64,000 nucleotides of DNA from Haliotis asinina (taxonomy: Eukaryota > Mollusca > Gastropoda > Lepetellida > Haliotidae): positions 20,955,118 to 21,019,117 of the forward strand of contig NC_090280.1 in assembly GCF_037392515.1 (NCBI RefSeq), read 5' to 3'. Positions 1-10,631 of the stretch are shown here, one piece after another. Numbering within the stretch: the stretch's first letter is position 1; every line of letters begins with the position of its first letter. The notes under the pieces were generated by a model, which was not told where the DNA came from, did no database searches, and saw nothing but the letters and a program-made list of their open reading frames with translations. The position numbers and the translations under genes were made by a program.

Positions 1-65
1 GCGTCAGACTCAGGTGACTCTGCCAGCTATGCACAAACTGAACTATCATGAACTAATATCTAGTG

Positions 66-190
66 GTAGCCCCGTGGTTCGAGTGGTCGCCTGTTCTATA
101 CCCCGCATGGGCACACGTCTGGTGTCCTCAGCCGTGATAATGCAGGAATATTGCTAAAACCCCATACTCACCCACTTACTCCCTCACTCA
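66..190 (+). mobile_element. SINE family 1 copy, partly degraded (tRNA-headed)
   Basis: The head reads like the A-box side of a tRNA (CCCGTGGTTCGAGTGGTCGC). It is followed by the family body (CATGGGCACA, then TGGTGTCCTC, then GGAATATTGCTAAAA) and ends in a CTCACTCA-type tail. The B-box region is mostly lost. Other copies of the same family occur at 3408, 51618, 57794 and 59164. It lies in intron 1 of gene A. Confidence 0.75.
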
Positions 191-486
191 GACGCTCACG
201 GTGTGTCTGTGACGTTTGCCTTCAGGCATTTCCAAACTCGAAATGTATATATCTTTAAGGTATTTGGTATCTTTGTATCTTGTATCTTTAACTTCATTTC
301 TTTTTTCGGGCAAACAGCAAAAATGAACATAATGATCGTCAACAGAGTTTGGGTAGCTAACTGGGGCGGATGGTTAGACTTGATCCTTTGTTGATGGATA
401 TTCACGTATTTTGTCAAGAGAGGTATTGACGTACCGTCGCATCTATTTCCAGGTAGGTGTCATCTTATGGAGATAATATTCTCATC

Positions 487-517
<31 letters not shown>

Positions 518-552
518 ATTTTTAACTTCAACATTTTTGTGTGTCTCAACAG
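191..552. other. Rest of intron 1 of gene A in this window
   Basis: AT-rich intron sequence upstream of exon 2. No exon 1 homologue (the YPEILKIG-type start seen in the other genes) is present, so exon 1 of gene A must lie left of the window. The only notable element is the GAT microsatellite. Confidence 0.6.
488..517. repeat. (GAT)10 microsatellite
   Basis: Ten uninterrupted GAT units, about 35 bp before the acceptor of exon 2 of gene A. Confidence 0.95.
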
Positions 553-2857
553 GCAACAGAAAATCCTCACAGGAAGGGCTATCCTAGCCCCGCCTACTTC
601 GATTCCATTAAAGGACCATTCACACAGAGATACATGGACAATGTGCGAGGATACAACTTCCCGGAAATGGTCGCTGCAACTTCAGGTAAACATCCCTACT
701 GCACTACCTGATGGTATTGAATTTTCATACCGTTTCATACCGAGCTAGATACAGGGCAGTATTATCTGGTAAGTTACACAAGTTGATATGGGTTTGATAT
801 GAGCTTCTACAGCATGTTCGATAGGCATCGAAACATCCGAGATGTTGCTGACGCTTTCAAATTCTGGATGAACTTTGGTAATGGGATGTTGTTTCTGCGG
901 CTGGATAGTGAGTTTCAGAACGCTGGGGGGAACATTGTACCTCACATCCTATTGGACAGATCATCAGGAACTGTATACGTCCTTCTTCACAACCATGAAC
1001 AAAAACCCAGTCATGTGAAGCTTAACTTTGACAAAGGTTGGTTCCATCCAATAAGTGGAAAGTCCACATGTGAATATCTGAACTCCCAAAAGAAACCGAT
1101 CCTCGCTCAGGATCAAGCAGTTCACGTCACTAATTCCATGGTAACCGTTCCTGCTGAACCGAGTTGTTACTTCCAGTTCCACACAAGCCACAACGTCAGG
1201 TAAACATCCCTACTGCACTACCTGATGGTATTGAATTTTCATGCCGTTTCATACCGAGCTAGATACAGGGCAGTATTATCTGGTAAGTTACACAAGTTGA
1301 TATGGGTTTGATATGAGCCTCTACAAGTGGGTCAAATGTCCAAGTGGGTATTATAGGAACTATTAACTTAACACACTGATAACTAATAATTTATGGATCC
1401 TTCCAGGGAAGATTTGGCCTGACTGGATAGAAAAATCCGACCACATGGGTCTATTTCCCAACAACATCGACGCTGCTGCAGAGTTTGAGTATCTGACGGT
1501 CAACGCTATGGACAAAGGCGCAAATGGAACCCTACCCTTATTCTTCGAGGTCATCAACGAACCAGACGGCAAGTGGCCCAGCACTAACTGGTCGACATTC
1601 ATCTCATACCACGAAATTGCAGCCAAGAAAATCAAATCGAAATACCCTCAAATAAAAGTGGGAGGACCTACCTATACGGGAGCATCTCGTAACTTTGACA
1701 GCCGTGGATTCAAGGTCTGGAAAAAGATGGCTGACTTTATGGACATGTCTTTGGACCATCTTGACTTCTTCTCCTTCCACTCTTACTTTGGCCTCGACGT
1801 CCACGGAGGTGCTCATCAGTTTCAAGGATCTGAAGCAAAACTGATTGGTCTTCTGGACCTTATTGAGAGTTATGCCCATAAGAAGAAAGGAAGGTCGATC
1901 GATGTAATCATCAGTGAGTATGGCATGGGAAGTGTATCGGGGATGGATGTACAGAAGCCGTCCAGCTTCATTGACTGGGGTTATATCCATCAACACAATG
2001 ACCAAATGTTTACCTTCCTTCAACGTCGTGATGCACTGAGAAAGGTTGTTGCTTTCTTGCTGACTTTCACAGACCTCAAGGGACAAGAAAGCATCAACTA
2101 CAGTTTGTTCGATAGGCATCGAAACATTAGGGATGTGGCTGAAGCTTTCAAATTCTGGATGAACTTTGGTAATGGGATGATGTTTCTGCGGGTGGATAGT
2201 GAGTTTCAGAACGCTGAGAGGAACATTGTACCTCACATCCTATTGGACAAATCATCAGGAACTGTTTACATCCTTCTTCACAACCATGAACAAAAACCCA
2301 GTCATGTGAAGCTTAACTTTGACAAAGGTTGGTTCCATCCAATAAGTGGAAAGTCCACATGTGAATATCTGAACTCCCAAAAGAAACCGATCCTCGCTCA
2401 GGATCAAGCAGTTCACGTCACTAATTCCATGGTAACCGTTCCTGCTGAAGCAAGTTGTTACTTCCAGTTCCACACAAGCCACAGCTTCGCCCATGCTCCC
2501 ACTGTGACCCAGAAAACATACTACTCCACCGACATGGTTGTCCCCATTCACAACACCATCGTCGACGTTAAAGTGAATGTCCCGAGCATTGGTAACATTG
2601 ACTTTGCTCGTCTGAGGATCAGTGTCAGCAGAGACATCAAGGCAACCCATGGGCATCCAAAGACGGTCATGGTGAACAATCACCCCTTGGCCTCCTTCTA
2701 CTCCCTGCAGGCTGGCAAGTCCAGTGACACGTTGTTTGAGACCTTCGAGTATAAGGTCTCTGCCAGCATCATTCGACAGCAGAACGATGTTAAGATGACC
2801 TTTGTTCAAACTGGAGGCTTTGTGTCTACGGCTTCATTGGTCGTGGGTAGACACTGA
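553..2857 (+). CDS. Gene A: secreted clan GH-A glycoside hydrolase, GH86-like agarase/porphyranase type (5' end outside window)
   Basis: Exon 2 is 553-685 (acceptor AG at 551-552, donor GT at 686, phase 1). Exon 3 is 1407-2857, starting G-K-I-W-P-D-W and ending in TGA. Exon 3 is fully open and carries FFEVINEPDGKW (putative acid/base Glu), DFFSFHSY and IISEYGMG (putative nucleophile Glu), the hallmarks of a clan GH-A barrel, then a beta-rich C-terminal part. About 120 residues separate the two glutamates, as known for GH86 beta-agarases/porphyranases; GH39-like or another clan A family cannot be excluded. Exon 1, with the signal peptide, is expected upstream of base 1. The closest paralogue is gene B. 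Oddity: intron 2 contains a second partial copy of exon 3 (806-1195). An AATAAA lies 53 bp after the stop. The family call is knowledge-based; function on red-algal galactans is inference. Confidence 0.78.
682..1324. repeat. Direct repeat of the exon 2 donor / intron start (129 bp, spacing 514 bp)
   Basis: Bases 682-810 and 1196-1324 are near-identical. Both begin TCAGGTAAACATCC, both contain GAGCTAGATACAGGGC, and both end at a CTCTAC/TTCTAC variant. The exon 3 fragment sits between them, so the last four bases of exon 2 and 125 bases of intron have been duplicated. Confidence 0.9.
806..1195 (+). pseudogene. Orphan exon 3 fragment inside intron 2 of gene A
   Basis: About 390 bp matching the C-terminal half of exon 3. 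It starts at the equivalent of MFDRHRNIRDVA and ends at YFQFHTSH. It resembles bases 2103-2483 of gene A and 7030-7410 of gene B, with private differences, so it came from neither exactly in its present state. It is open for about 128 codons but has no catalytic region. The left junction lies at a shared CTACAG and the right junction at a shared CA, followed at once by a second copy of the exon 2 donor region (TCAGGTAAAC). It is a relic of rearrangement within the cluster. It could act as a cryptic exon because both an acceptor-like CTACAG and a donor are present, but joining it to exon 2 would shift it into a frame with an early stop. Confidence 0.85.
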
Positions 2858-2909
2858 GTTATCTTTCCTAAGACATAGAAAGAAATCGCATTCAATATCT
2901 GTTTGATAA

Positions 2910-2915
2910 AATAAA
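2910..2915 (+). promoter_or_regulatory. Poly(A) signal AATAAA of gene A
   Basis: Canonical hexamer in the sequence GATAAAATAAAACAATG, 53 bp downstream of the stop codon. A cleavage site is expected 10-30 bp further on. Confidence 0.6.
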
Positions 2916-3844
2916 ACAATGTAAAATGGGATCAGTCTATTATTCAAGGTAATGGATTCCGGATACTAATGAATGAGCAACTTTATGAATAAGCATCTGA
3001 TTTGCGAAATATTCGTCCTCTTTCTTTTATGTGTTTATCAGTATAAGCGAGTACACGTGGGATTAACACAGATCGCATGTGTTCAGACACAGCCGACTCT
3101 CGGCAGTAAAGTCAGATAACAGACGTCATTCTACGATCAAGAACAAAGGTAGTTACAAGTATTCCTGGATTGAATTAGTGTTCTAATGACATCTCAAGGA
3201 GGCAATAATTGTATACTTTTTCCCTACTTCCCTCGAGGGCACAAGTAACAATCAGATAGTCGAGACACCATGGATACCGGCATGTAGTATATGAAGGAAG
3301 TCACCATTCTGTGAGTAAGAGCAGAGGTAGATACATGTATTCCCCTACTGACGATGTCGTCTCAAGGTGACAGTAGTTTTAAACTACTAAACCCATCTCC
3401 ACTCACTGGATGGCACGGGTGGTGGAGTGTCCTTATGTCCTTACTTGCTCATCACGTCGAAGCCCTGGGTTCGATTCCCTACATGGGTACAGTGTGTGAA
3501 GCCCATTTTTGGTGTCCCCAGCGTTGATATTGCTTTGAAACTTCTAAAGGCGACGAAAAACAGAACTCACTCATACACTCACAGGAGGGCATAAGTAACA
3601 ATCTGACCGTCCAAGAGGACAACTGGACACAGTTCAATCCATAATTACAGTACAACCTATCTAGCTATAGTATACTTATGTTTCCATTGGCCAATCCCTT
3701 TAGGTCAAAGCACAAAGAGATCTGGATCCGTGTAACTGTGACCAGTTTAATCTATGCACACTGAGATAAGAAAATAGAATATAGTGTCTGGCAGATTATA
3801 CAGGTTGTTCTGTGATTCTGTGAGACAAAGTTCCATACTGAAAC
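2916..3844. other. Spacer between genes A and B with a diverged ~155-bp tandem block
   Basis: No coding sequence recognised. Bases 3121-3275 and about 3298-3640 are two diverged copies of one block, sharing CATTCT, TACAAGTATTCC/TACATGTATTCC, TCTCAAGG and GGGCA.AAGTAACAATC. The second copy is split by the SINE at 3408-3582. Immediately upstream of gene B, GAGATAAGAAAATAG near 3763 contains an AGATAA GATA-type site, but there is no close match to the promoter block of genes C-F. Confidence 0.5.
3408..3582 (+). mobile_element. SINE family 1 copy, nearly complete
   Basis: Has the tRNA-like B box GGGTTCGATTCCC, then CATGGGTACAGTGTGTGAAG, then GGTGTCCCCAGCGTTGATATTGC, and ends in ACTCACTCAT-type repeats. 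It interrupts the second copy of the duplicated spacer block, so the insertion is younger than that duplication. Confidence 0.85.
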
Positions 3845-6800
3845 ATGTGTGCAGTACACAGCGTGGTATGGTTGTTATTCTGTCTGCCGTTGGTGCAATG
3901 CGACGAGACCATCACCATCTTCCCTGAGTTCCTGAAGATTGGAGACAGCATCAACTTCAACAAAGGACGCTGGAATGGCAAGAACGTCCTTGAGAACTCG
4001 ATTGAAGATGTTGCTCGTATCAAACAAATAGGGGGAACTGCGGCCAGATGGGTGAATCCTGACCGCGTCTTTCAGCAAGTAATGTCACTAGAAATTGTTT
4101 AACATTTTGAGTATTTATATTACTCTTTGAAATTCTGTGTGGGCATGAGCTTTCAAGTTAAATGTTGTTCGGTCTTGCGAATTTGTTACTGGTAGAGTTT
4201 CGCCTTTGCCGTGTTTTGGCGACTGTTTTCAGTCTATTAAAGGTTTCTAAATTTTCGGGTCAACTCCATGAATTGTATTTTGCCCGGCATTTTACCTTGT
4301 TAGGCTCTGTACCTATCTCTCTATCTGTACGTACGTGCGCACGTGCATGTGCCTGTGTGCGTGCATGCGTGCATGCGTGCATGCGTGCATGTGACTTTCT
4401 GGAGACGTCATCCAGATTAATGGAATTGATCGTGCTCGTGTCATGCACATTTTCATCTCTGACGTGTGGCGGTGGTTAAGGCATTCGCTCGTCATGCCCA
4501 CATGGGCACAATGTGTGACGCCCATTCCGGCCTGCCAGCCTTGATATTGCTTGAATAGTACTGAACTGACTTACTGACTCATTCATTCATTTCATCAGTT
4601 CTGACAGCAGTTCAGCCACCTGACCTGAACTGAAACTGTCGACGACCATATTACATCTATTGTTTACGAGTAATTGCAATTTTCCAATTCTTGGCAAACA
4701 TCTGCAGCAGTCAGCCCGATAACATCGGGTTCTGGTGTCGGCTGCTGTGACATTGCTGGAATATTGGTGACAGTGGCGTTAAACCACATTAACACACTCA
4801 CTCAGATTGGACACATTCGGCTGAAAAGGTCTTGTACATGTACTTCCTGCACCTTGTATTTGTATCTTTGCAGGTGACCTAAACCTTTGTATAACCTGTT
4901 AATAATTGGCCTTCAACAATGTGCACTATTTTTGTTGCTTTTATTAACTGTTACAAAGTACTTAACTTCATCATGTTATTTGTCCGAACAGGCAACAGAA
5001 AACCCCCACAGGAAGGGATATCCTGACCCCGCCTACTTCGATTCCATTAAAGAGACATCCACAAGAATATACATGTTAAATGTGAAAGGATTCAACTACC
5101 CGGAAATAGTCATGGAAACATCAGGTGAAAGGTCTCCAGCTGGGTTCGCAGTAGAATATTTAATGATTTCAATATGGTTCCATGGCATTTTTGCCTGCTT
5201 TGTTTATACTTTAAGAACTTGCTGTGCTATATGACACCGCATTTTCAATTGAGCCAAATGCATGGTTTTGTGGCGAGTATTTCGGGTTCGCCTTTTATCA
5301 TATAGATATAGCATTTTCAATTTAACCTGTTGGATCCTTTTTGTGCGTTCTGTTCAGCTTTGCGTATCTTCTCAAGGTACCCTATTTCATCAAGGTAATC
5401 CTAGGTTAGTTTGTTATCCCTCGTTTCGGATTCGTGGTTTGGTATGTTTACTTGCAGCAATAGCGATGCGTCCTATACAAATGGTCGCTGAAAGTTTGAT
5501 GTTTCTAAAAGAACAAACTGTATGCTACGTAGGCTGACAGCATAGGGCAGTCTGTTATGTTAGTGACACAGATTGTTCATCCGGACAGTGACATGTTTTT
5601 GTGCAGGTATTTTGGGATAGCTTGTTATCTCAACTGACACAAGGTTCTCGATTCAGCCATTGTAAATGGGTCAGACAGCTTGTGCCACGGTCCCTTGTGT
5701 TTATGTGTCCGCATAAAACGGGTGTGTGCTTGTTAGCTTGTTAAAGAACGAACAGACCTTTGTCTTTGTCTCTGTACTCTCTATACCATTATATATGATA
5801 GACTTGTTGTTAGTCTTAAGCAGAACCCCAAATTCATTCTTACGAAACTTGTGGTCAATCAATACCGAGCAATCACAAGTTGCCCCAAAGCCGTCTGTTT
5901 CACTCTCGTCCGCCAACGAAACCACAAATAGAGGACATGTCGAATCGTTGCGTTGCCGTTAACTGCTCCCAAGGTTCAGGTGATGGTGTCATAATGCACA
6001 GATTAGACGTCCGCGTTTGCACTCTAAACTTCATTACTATTTATAAGGTAGGGGTGGGTGTAGCCTATTGTATCAATGATTCCCTCACCAAATTAACTCC
6101 CCAGGTTGAATTTCCCACATTGGCACATTATTATATCCGCCTTGATAAAAGACAATTTATTATAATGACTAGGATGCACATTTTGCTGAGAATATGCATA
6201 TATATTGCAAACCCGCATCTATATGTAAAATAGCGTGTATTGCGCAACGCCCTTGACTATGACCATAACCTTCTGGCAGTTGTTTTTAGTGAGTATGAAT
6301 TTTAGAAAGAAATAATGTGTAGTTACTTGCAGGTAGGATATGGCCACAGTGGATAGACAAATCCCACCACAAGGGGGCGTTCCCGAACAACGTCGACGCT
6401 GCTGCAGAGTTTGTGTACCTTCACGTTGACGCTGTCGACAAAGGAACGAATGGAACCCTGCCTTTATTCTTCGAGGTCGTCAACGAACCAGATGCGAAGT
6501 GGGCTACCACTAACTGGTCGACATTCACCGCATACCATGAAATCACAGCCAAGAAAATCAAATCGAAATACCCTCAAATAAAAGTGGGAGGACCTACCTA
6601 TACCGGGGCATCATCGAATTTTGACGGCCATGGATACAGAGTCTGGAAAAAGATGGCTGACTTCATGGACATGGCTTTGGAGCATCTTGACTTCTTCTCC
6701 TTCCACTCGTACTTTGGCCTCGACGTCCACGGAGGTGCTCATCAGTTTCAAGGATCTGAAGCAAAACTGTTTGGTCTTCTTGATCTTATTGAGAGTTATG

Positions 6801-7783
6801 CCCATAAGAAGAAAGGAAGGTCGATCGATGTAATTATCAGTGAGTATGGCATGGGAAGTGTATCGGGTATGGATGAACAGAAGCCATCCAGTCTCATTGA
6901 CTGGGGTCATATCCACCAACACAATGACCAAATGTTTACCTTCCTTCAACGTCGTGATGCACTGAGAAAGGTTGTTGCTTTCTTGCTGACTTTCACAGAC
7001 CTCAGGGGACAGGCAAGCATCAACTACAGTATGTTCGATAGGCATCGTAACATCCGAGATGTGGCTAACGCTTTCAAATTCTGGATGAACTTTGGTAATG
7101 GGATGATGTTTCTGCGGGTGGATAGTGAGTTTCAGAACGCTGAGAGGAACATTGTACCTCACATCCTATTGGACAGATCATCAGGAACTGTTTACATCCT
7201 TCTTCACAACCATGAACAAAAACCCAGTCATGTGAAGCTTAACTTTGACAAAGGTTGGTTCCATCCAGTAAGTGGAAAGTCCACATGTGAATATCTGAAC
7301 TCCCAAAAGAAACCGATCCTCGCTCAGGATCAAGCAGTTCACGTCACTAATTCCATGGTAACCGTTCCTGCTGAAGCGAGTTGTTACTTCCAGTTCCACA
7401 CAAGCCACAGCTTCGCCCATGCTCCCACTGTGACCCAGAAAACATACTACTCCACCGACATGGTTGTCCCCATTCACAACACCATCGTCGACGTTAAAGT
7501 GAATGTCCCGAGCATTGGTAACATTGACTTTGCTCGTCTGAGGATCAGTGTCAGCAGAGACATCAAGGCAACCCATGGGCATCCAAAGACAGTCTTGATG
7601 AACAATCACCCCTTGGCCTCCTTCTACTCCCTGCAGGCTGGCAAGTCCAGTGACACGTTGTTTGAGACCTTCGAGTATAAGGTCTCTGCCAGCATCATTC
7701 GACAGCAGAACGATGTTAAGATGACCTTTGTTCAAACTGGAGGCTTTGTGTCTACGGTGGCATTGGTCGTAGGAAGACACTGA
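3845..7783 (+). CDS. Gene B: complete secreted clan GH-A glycoside hydrolase, GH86-like agarase/porphyranase type
   Basis: Exon 1 3845-4078 (78 codons, ends Q-Q, donor GT at 4079), exon 2 4992-5124 (133 nt, phase 1), exon 3 6333-7783; 605 residues in all. The ATG at 3845 opens a signal peptide (hydrophobic VVWLLFCLPLVQC, cleavage probably before DE). The mature N-terminus has FPEFLKIG and GRWNGKN. Exon 3 gives GRIWPQW, FFEVVNEPDAKW (putative acid/base E174), DFFSFHSYFG, IISEYGMG (putative nucleophile E293), then C-terminal beta domains ending VVGRH. All splice sites are canonical and no frame break is seen, so B looks functional. It sits about 1 kb downstream of A, same strand, and is the best model for A's missing exon 1. 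Intron 1 holds two SINE pieces; intron 2 holds a possible THAP fragment. Role in digesting red-algal galactans is inferred from family and host ecology. Confidence 0.82.
4325..4392. repeat. Alternating purine-pyrimidine tract
   Basis: A run of GTACGTACGTGCGCACGTGC followed by repeated GCATGCGT units, almost strictly alternating purine and pyrimidine over about 65 bp. It lies in intron 1 of gene B. Such sequence is known to favour Z-DNA and slippage. Confidence 0.8.
4464..4592 (+). mobile_element. SINE family 1 copy, degraded
   Basis: Contains GGCGGTGGTTAAGGCATTCG, CTCGTCATGCCC, CATGGGCACAATGTGTGACG, a weakened GATATTGC motif and a tail of TGACTCATTCATTC. Located in intron 1 of gene B. Confidence 0.7.
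4729..4804 (+). mobile_element. SINE family 1, 3' fragment
   Basis: Only the 3' half remains: GTTCTGGTGTCGG, GCTGGAATATTGG, AGTGGCGTTAAACC and an ACACACTCACTCA tail. Intron 1 of gene B. Confidence 0.7.
5125..6332. other. Intron 2 of gene B
   Basis: About 1.2 kb without recognised repeat families except the THAP-like stretch near 5937. Scattered short open frames on both strands look random. Confidence 0.6.
5937..6048 (+). pseudogene. Possible THAP zinc-finger start (fragment)
   Basis: From ATG at 5937 the frame reads MSNRCVAVNCSQGSGDGV then IMHRL. This matches the start of THAP domains (M-x-x-x-C-x-x-x-x-C, then G-V-S-L-H-R-F-P in typical members). After about 23 residues the similarity stops and no downstream C-x2-H or the W-P motif is visible. 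A GTAGGG donor-like site follows at about 6048. It may be the first exon of a lost or distant gene, or a relic of a P-like DNA transposon. Only the motif match supports it. Confidence 0.35.
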
Positions 7784-7815
7784 GTAATTGTTTCTAAGAC
7801 AAAAAAAGAAATCTC

Positions 7816-7821
7816 ATTAAA
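7816..7821 (+). promoter_or_regulatory. Probable poly(A) signal (ATTAAA) of gene B
   Basis: Variant hexamer 33 bp after the stop of gene B in otherwise unique AT-rich 3' sequence. Confidence 0.4.
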
Positions 7822-8433
7822 TATCTTTTTAATGGCTCACTAAAAGACACTAAAACAATGTAAAACGGTATCAACTTCTTATTCAAAGTTAAATGTTCTC
7901 AAAACTAGCGAATAACATCTGATTTACGAAATAACTGTCTTCTTATTTCTTATATGTGCATTTCGGTTGTTATGTCAAGTTTTTGCATGTACAAAGTGGA
8001 GATTACACTTGAAAATGGATTTGTCGAAGACATTGAAAAAGCTAGGACCATGTGATGACTTATACCACATGCTCCCGAATTACTTCAGATAAAACAGGTC
8101 AGCCACCTCCTCTTGATGGATGGTGGGTAATGCTAAGATCTATTCAACTCCCCATGTGGACCCGGGGGAACATTTGGTCCACCAACCCGTTTGCCGCGGG
8201 TTGCGGCCCTATGTCGATTGAAGACGGAAGTCTCGTGTTGAGGGCACTGGTGCAAGGAACAGCGTTCCTTTACCCACCAAACGACTTCGTCCCTTACTCC
8301 ACCTAGATAGGTAGTTGAATGGGCCCGGTTCAACCAACTGGCTAGTCATGCTACTGAATTTCACTGAATATGTATTGATCCAAGTCTTTGATATGGTTAT
8401 CAGAGTCCCAGTCCTAATTCATCTCACAGAACA

Positions 8434-8847
8434 TTGAACAGCAACAAAGGTATTGTCCGAGACGGCGACCATCTCCTTGCAGACATGACTGAGTTCGATA
8501 TTGTGTCTGAGATGAAACACCAAGAAGTAACATACGTCAAAAGGTTTACAACCCGAAGAAAAAATGAGTTTAAACAAGCACTTATCTCTGTTCACTTTCG
8601 GCTCAATCGAATCAATCGAGGCAGGTTACTGCAACCTGAATGTCGATATATACATTCCAAATCCTCTGCGCCAGTTCAGGTGCCAGAAATACGGGCATGG
8701 TGTTACCAATTGCATATTCTCCGCTACATGTGCTTACATGTTATAGAGGATTGTGATTGCAATGATAGAAAAATGTGCCAACTGTCATTCAAGTCATTTG
8801 TCATTTCCACCGAGTGTCTAATTTGGATAAAAAACACATGGAAATGA
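8434..8847 (+). pseudogene. LINE 1 ORF1 remnant with CCHC knuckle
   Basis: An open stretch of about 137 codons. A frame around 8660-8745 reads IPNPLRQFRCQKYGHGVTNC, the C-x2-C-x4-H-type start of a gag-like zinc knuckle, and it matches the IPNPLIYFKCQKYGH stretch of the second LINE at about 48930. The knuckle and the longer frame lie in different phases, so the ORF is no longer intact. ORF1 proteins of I-type LINEs bind the element's RNA. Confidence 0.6.
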
Positions 8848-9252
8848 ACAGAAGCAAAGTTTCTCAGAACATCAGTCTTGCTGAGGCTAAGACGATTGTA
8901 ACTGTTAACGTGGCTGGAATCAATAAATGAATTTATAAAATGGGTTTTCGCTGTCTTGGGTCATCCATGATTCTAGAGTGGAATTGCAGAAGTAGCTGTT
9001 TTTGATGAGTCGTGGCGTACAACTTGTGAAATAATGATCCAGTTGTGACCATTTACAGCTCATTTAAAATACCCAATGCTAAGGCACGTCGTACTTTCAA
9101 GAAAAACCCAAATGGCAATCTTGAAGAAACTGTATCTCCAAAATCAATTCCCACACGCCAATGCTACAATGTATGAAACATGGTTCAAAGTTTACAGGCA
9201 AAGGTTCAGAATCTGATGTTCACCATCTTATCCTCTTTTTATATCACAGTTT

Positions 9253-10036
9253 TTGACCAACAGGCGATTTGAAGTCCGTGTGGCAGTATCTTGTCTGTCA
9301 GGCTATTTAGCATTAAAATACCTTTTCGTGGATGATTTTAATGTTTCATGTCGTGGTAAAAATATGCGAACTATTGAGAGACAATTACAACTTTGTCTTA
9401 AGAAAATTCATAAATGGTATCTGGAAAACGGGTTTAAATTTTCTAAATCCAAGACCAATTGTATACATTTTTGTAGTCAATAAAATCCCATAAGGACCCC
9501 CCGAACTATCCTTCAATGGCACACCCATCAAAGTTGTGACGGAAGCTAAATTTCTTGGTCTCAACTTTGACTTACATTTAACCTTTTTACCACATATTAA
9601 GTATCTTAAAGCCAAATGCTTGGGGGCACTCGACTTGTTAAAGGGTGCTTCTAATTCAAAGTGTGCAGGGGACCAAACTACCCTCCTTCATTTGTACAGA
9701 TCACTGGTCCGATCGAAATTTGATTACGACTCCACTGTATATGGTGGGGCCTGCAAAAGCAACCTAAAACTATTAGATTCTGTTCACGACCAGGGTCTGA
9801 GACTTTGTTTTGGATCTTTCAGAACATTTCCCCTTGACAGTCTCTACGTTGAGGCCGATGAGCAATTTTTAAAACTTCGCTGTATCAATCAGTCTTCGCT
9901 GTATCAATCAGTCTTCGCTGTATCAATCAGTCTTCGCTGTATCAATCAGTCTTCGCTGTATGTCACAAAGGTTTATTCCAATGGATCCACACTTGCTCAT
10001 AACTGCGTCTCTAATCCTCTTTATGGGGGATTTGTA
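9253..10036 (+). pseudogene. LINE 1 reverse transcriptase C-terminal part
   Basis: The first stretch (9253-9483) has FVDDFNVSCRG, the F/Y-x-D-D catalytic motif of RT, followed by IHKWYLENGFKFSKSKTNC. The second stretch (9536-10036) has AKFLGLNFDLHLTFLPHI and SKFDYDSTVYGGA, the thumb region typical of non-LTR elements. A stop at 9481 and a frame change separate the two. The upstream fingers domain is not present in readable form. Inside, a 19-bp unit is repeated in tandem (9875-9960). Confidence 0.75.
9875..9960 (+). repeat. 19-bp tandem repeat, 4.5 copies, inside LINE RT
   Basis: The unit CTTCGCTGTATCAATCAGT starts at 9875, 9894, 9913, 9932 and (partial) 9951. It is an expansion within the post-RT region, encoding repeated INQSS/AVSIS in rotating frames. 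Confidence 0.95.
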
Positions 10037-10290
10037 TAGTAAAAACACTTCACTTGTTGCACCTCTTGAGTTAAGAATCTGATAATGCATTTCTGCTGCT
10101 GGCATTCAGTTGGAGAATATATCTCCATCCAGTCTTCTTTCTTCTTCTCCTTGGCAGTTTGTGACACCACAAGTTGACCTAACACTGACAGAGTTTAAAG
10201 AAATCAGAAACATGATCTTTTCGGACTCTCTTTCTCGTCTTCAGACTATTTAAAACATATCGTGTAAACGTCCACTTTTAATAGAAATCA

Positions 10291-10631
10291 TTGAGTTATA
10301 TCTTGGTCCTGGTCAGTGCGACATTGTCTTTTGTTGCTTACCCAGGCTCGCTGGCATTTCTGGGAACACAATGGCCGATCTTGCTGATAAGGCAGCACTC
10401 AACAAATCTGAGACACCACTTCTTATTACATATTCAGATTATAAAGCTAGATTTAGATCTTATCTTCGTGATCTGTTGCAGAAGATGTGGGGCACCCAAA
10501 TAGGTATCAATAAATTATATGCGATAAAACCCTATATTGGTTACCCCTACCTGGGTTGTCAGTCCAGATTTGAAGAGGTATATTTACTTAAAGGTGAGTA
10601 TCCTCCGTTTTGTATCCCTTGTGATGAATGA
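10291..10631 (+). pseudogene. LINE 1 RNase H-like segment and C-terminal zinc motif
   Basis: A frame from about 10335 reads GISGNTMADLADKAAL, the G-N-x-x-A-D-x-x-A-K/D motif of RNase H in LINEs, then a stretch ending FCIPCDE. Past a stop at 10629 the same frame continues NTAKHVLLGCIDF, giving the C-x2-C...H...C motif seen at the end of such ORF2 proteins. Confidence 0.65.

Noticed and set aside
799-1203. Independent small gene from the 134-codon frame
   Set aside because: It is a fragment of exon 3 with no own start, signal peptide or catalytic motif.
1604-2809. Long minus-strand open frames (180-210 codons) opposite exon 3 of gene A, and equivalents opposite exon 3 of B (6611-7780) and of the other copies
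   Set aside because: They recur in every paralogue simply because the sense strand is conserved. They have no domain, and the sense frame explains the conservation.
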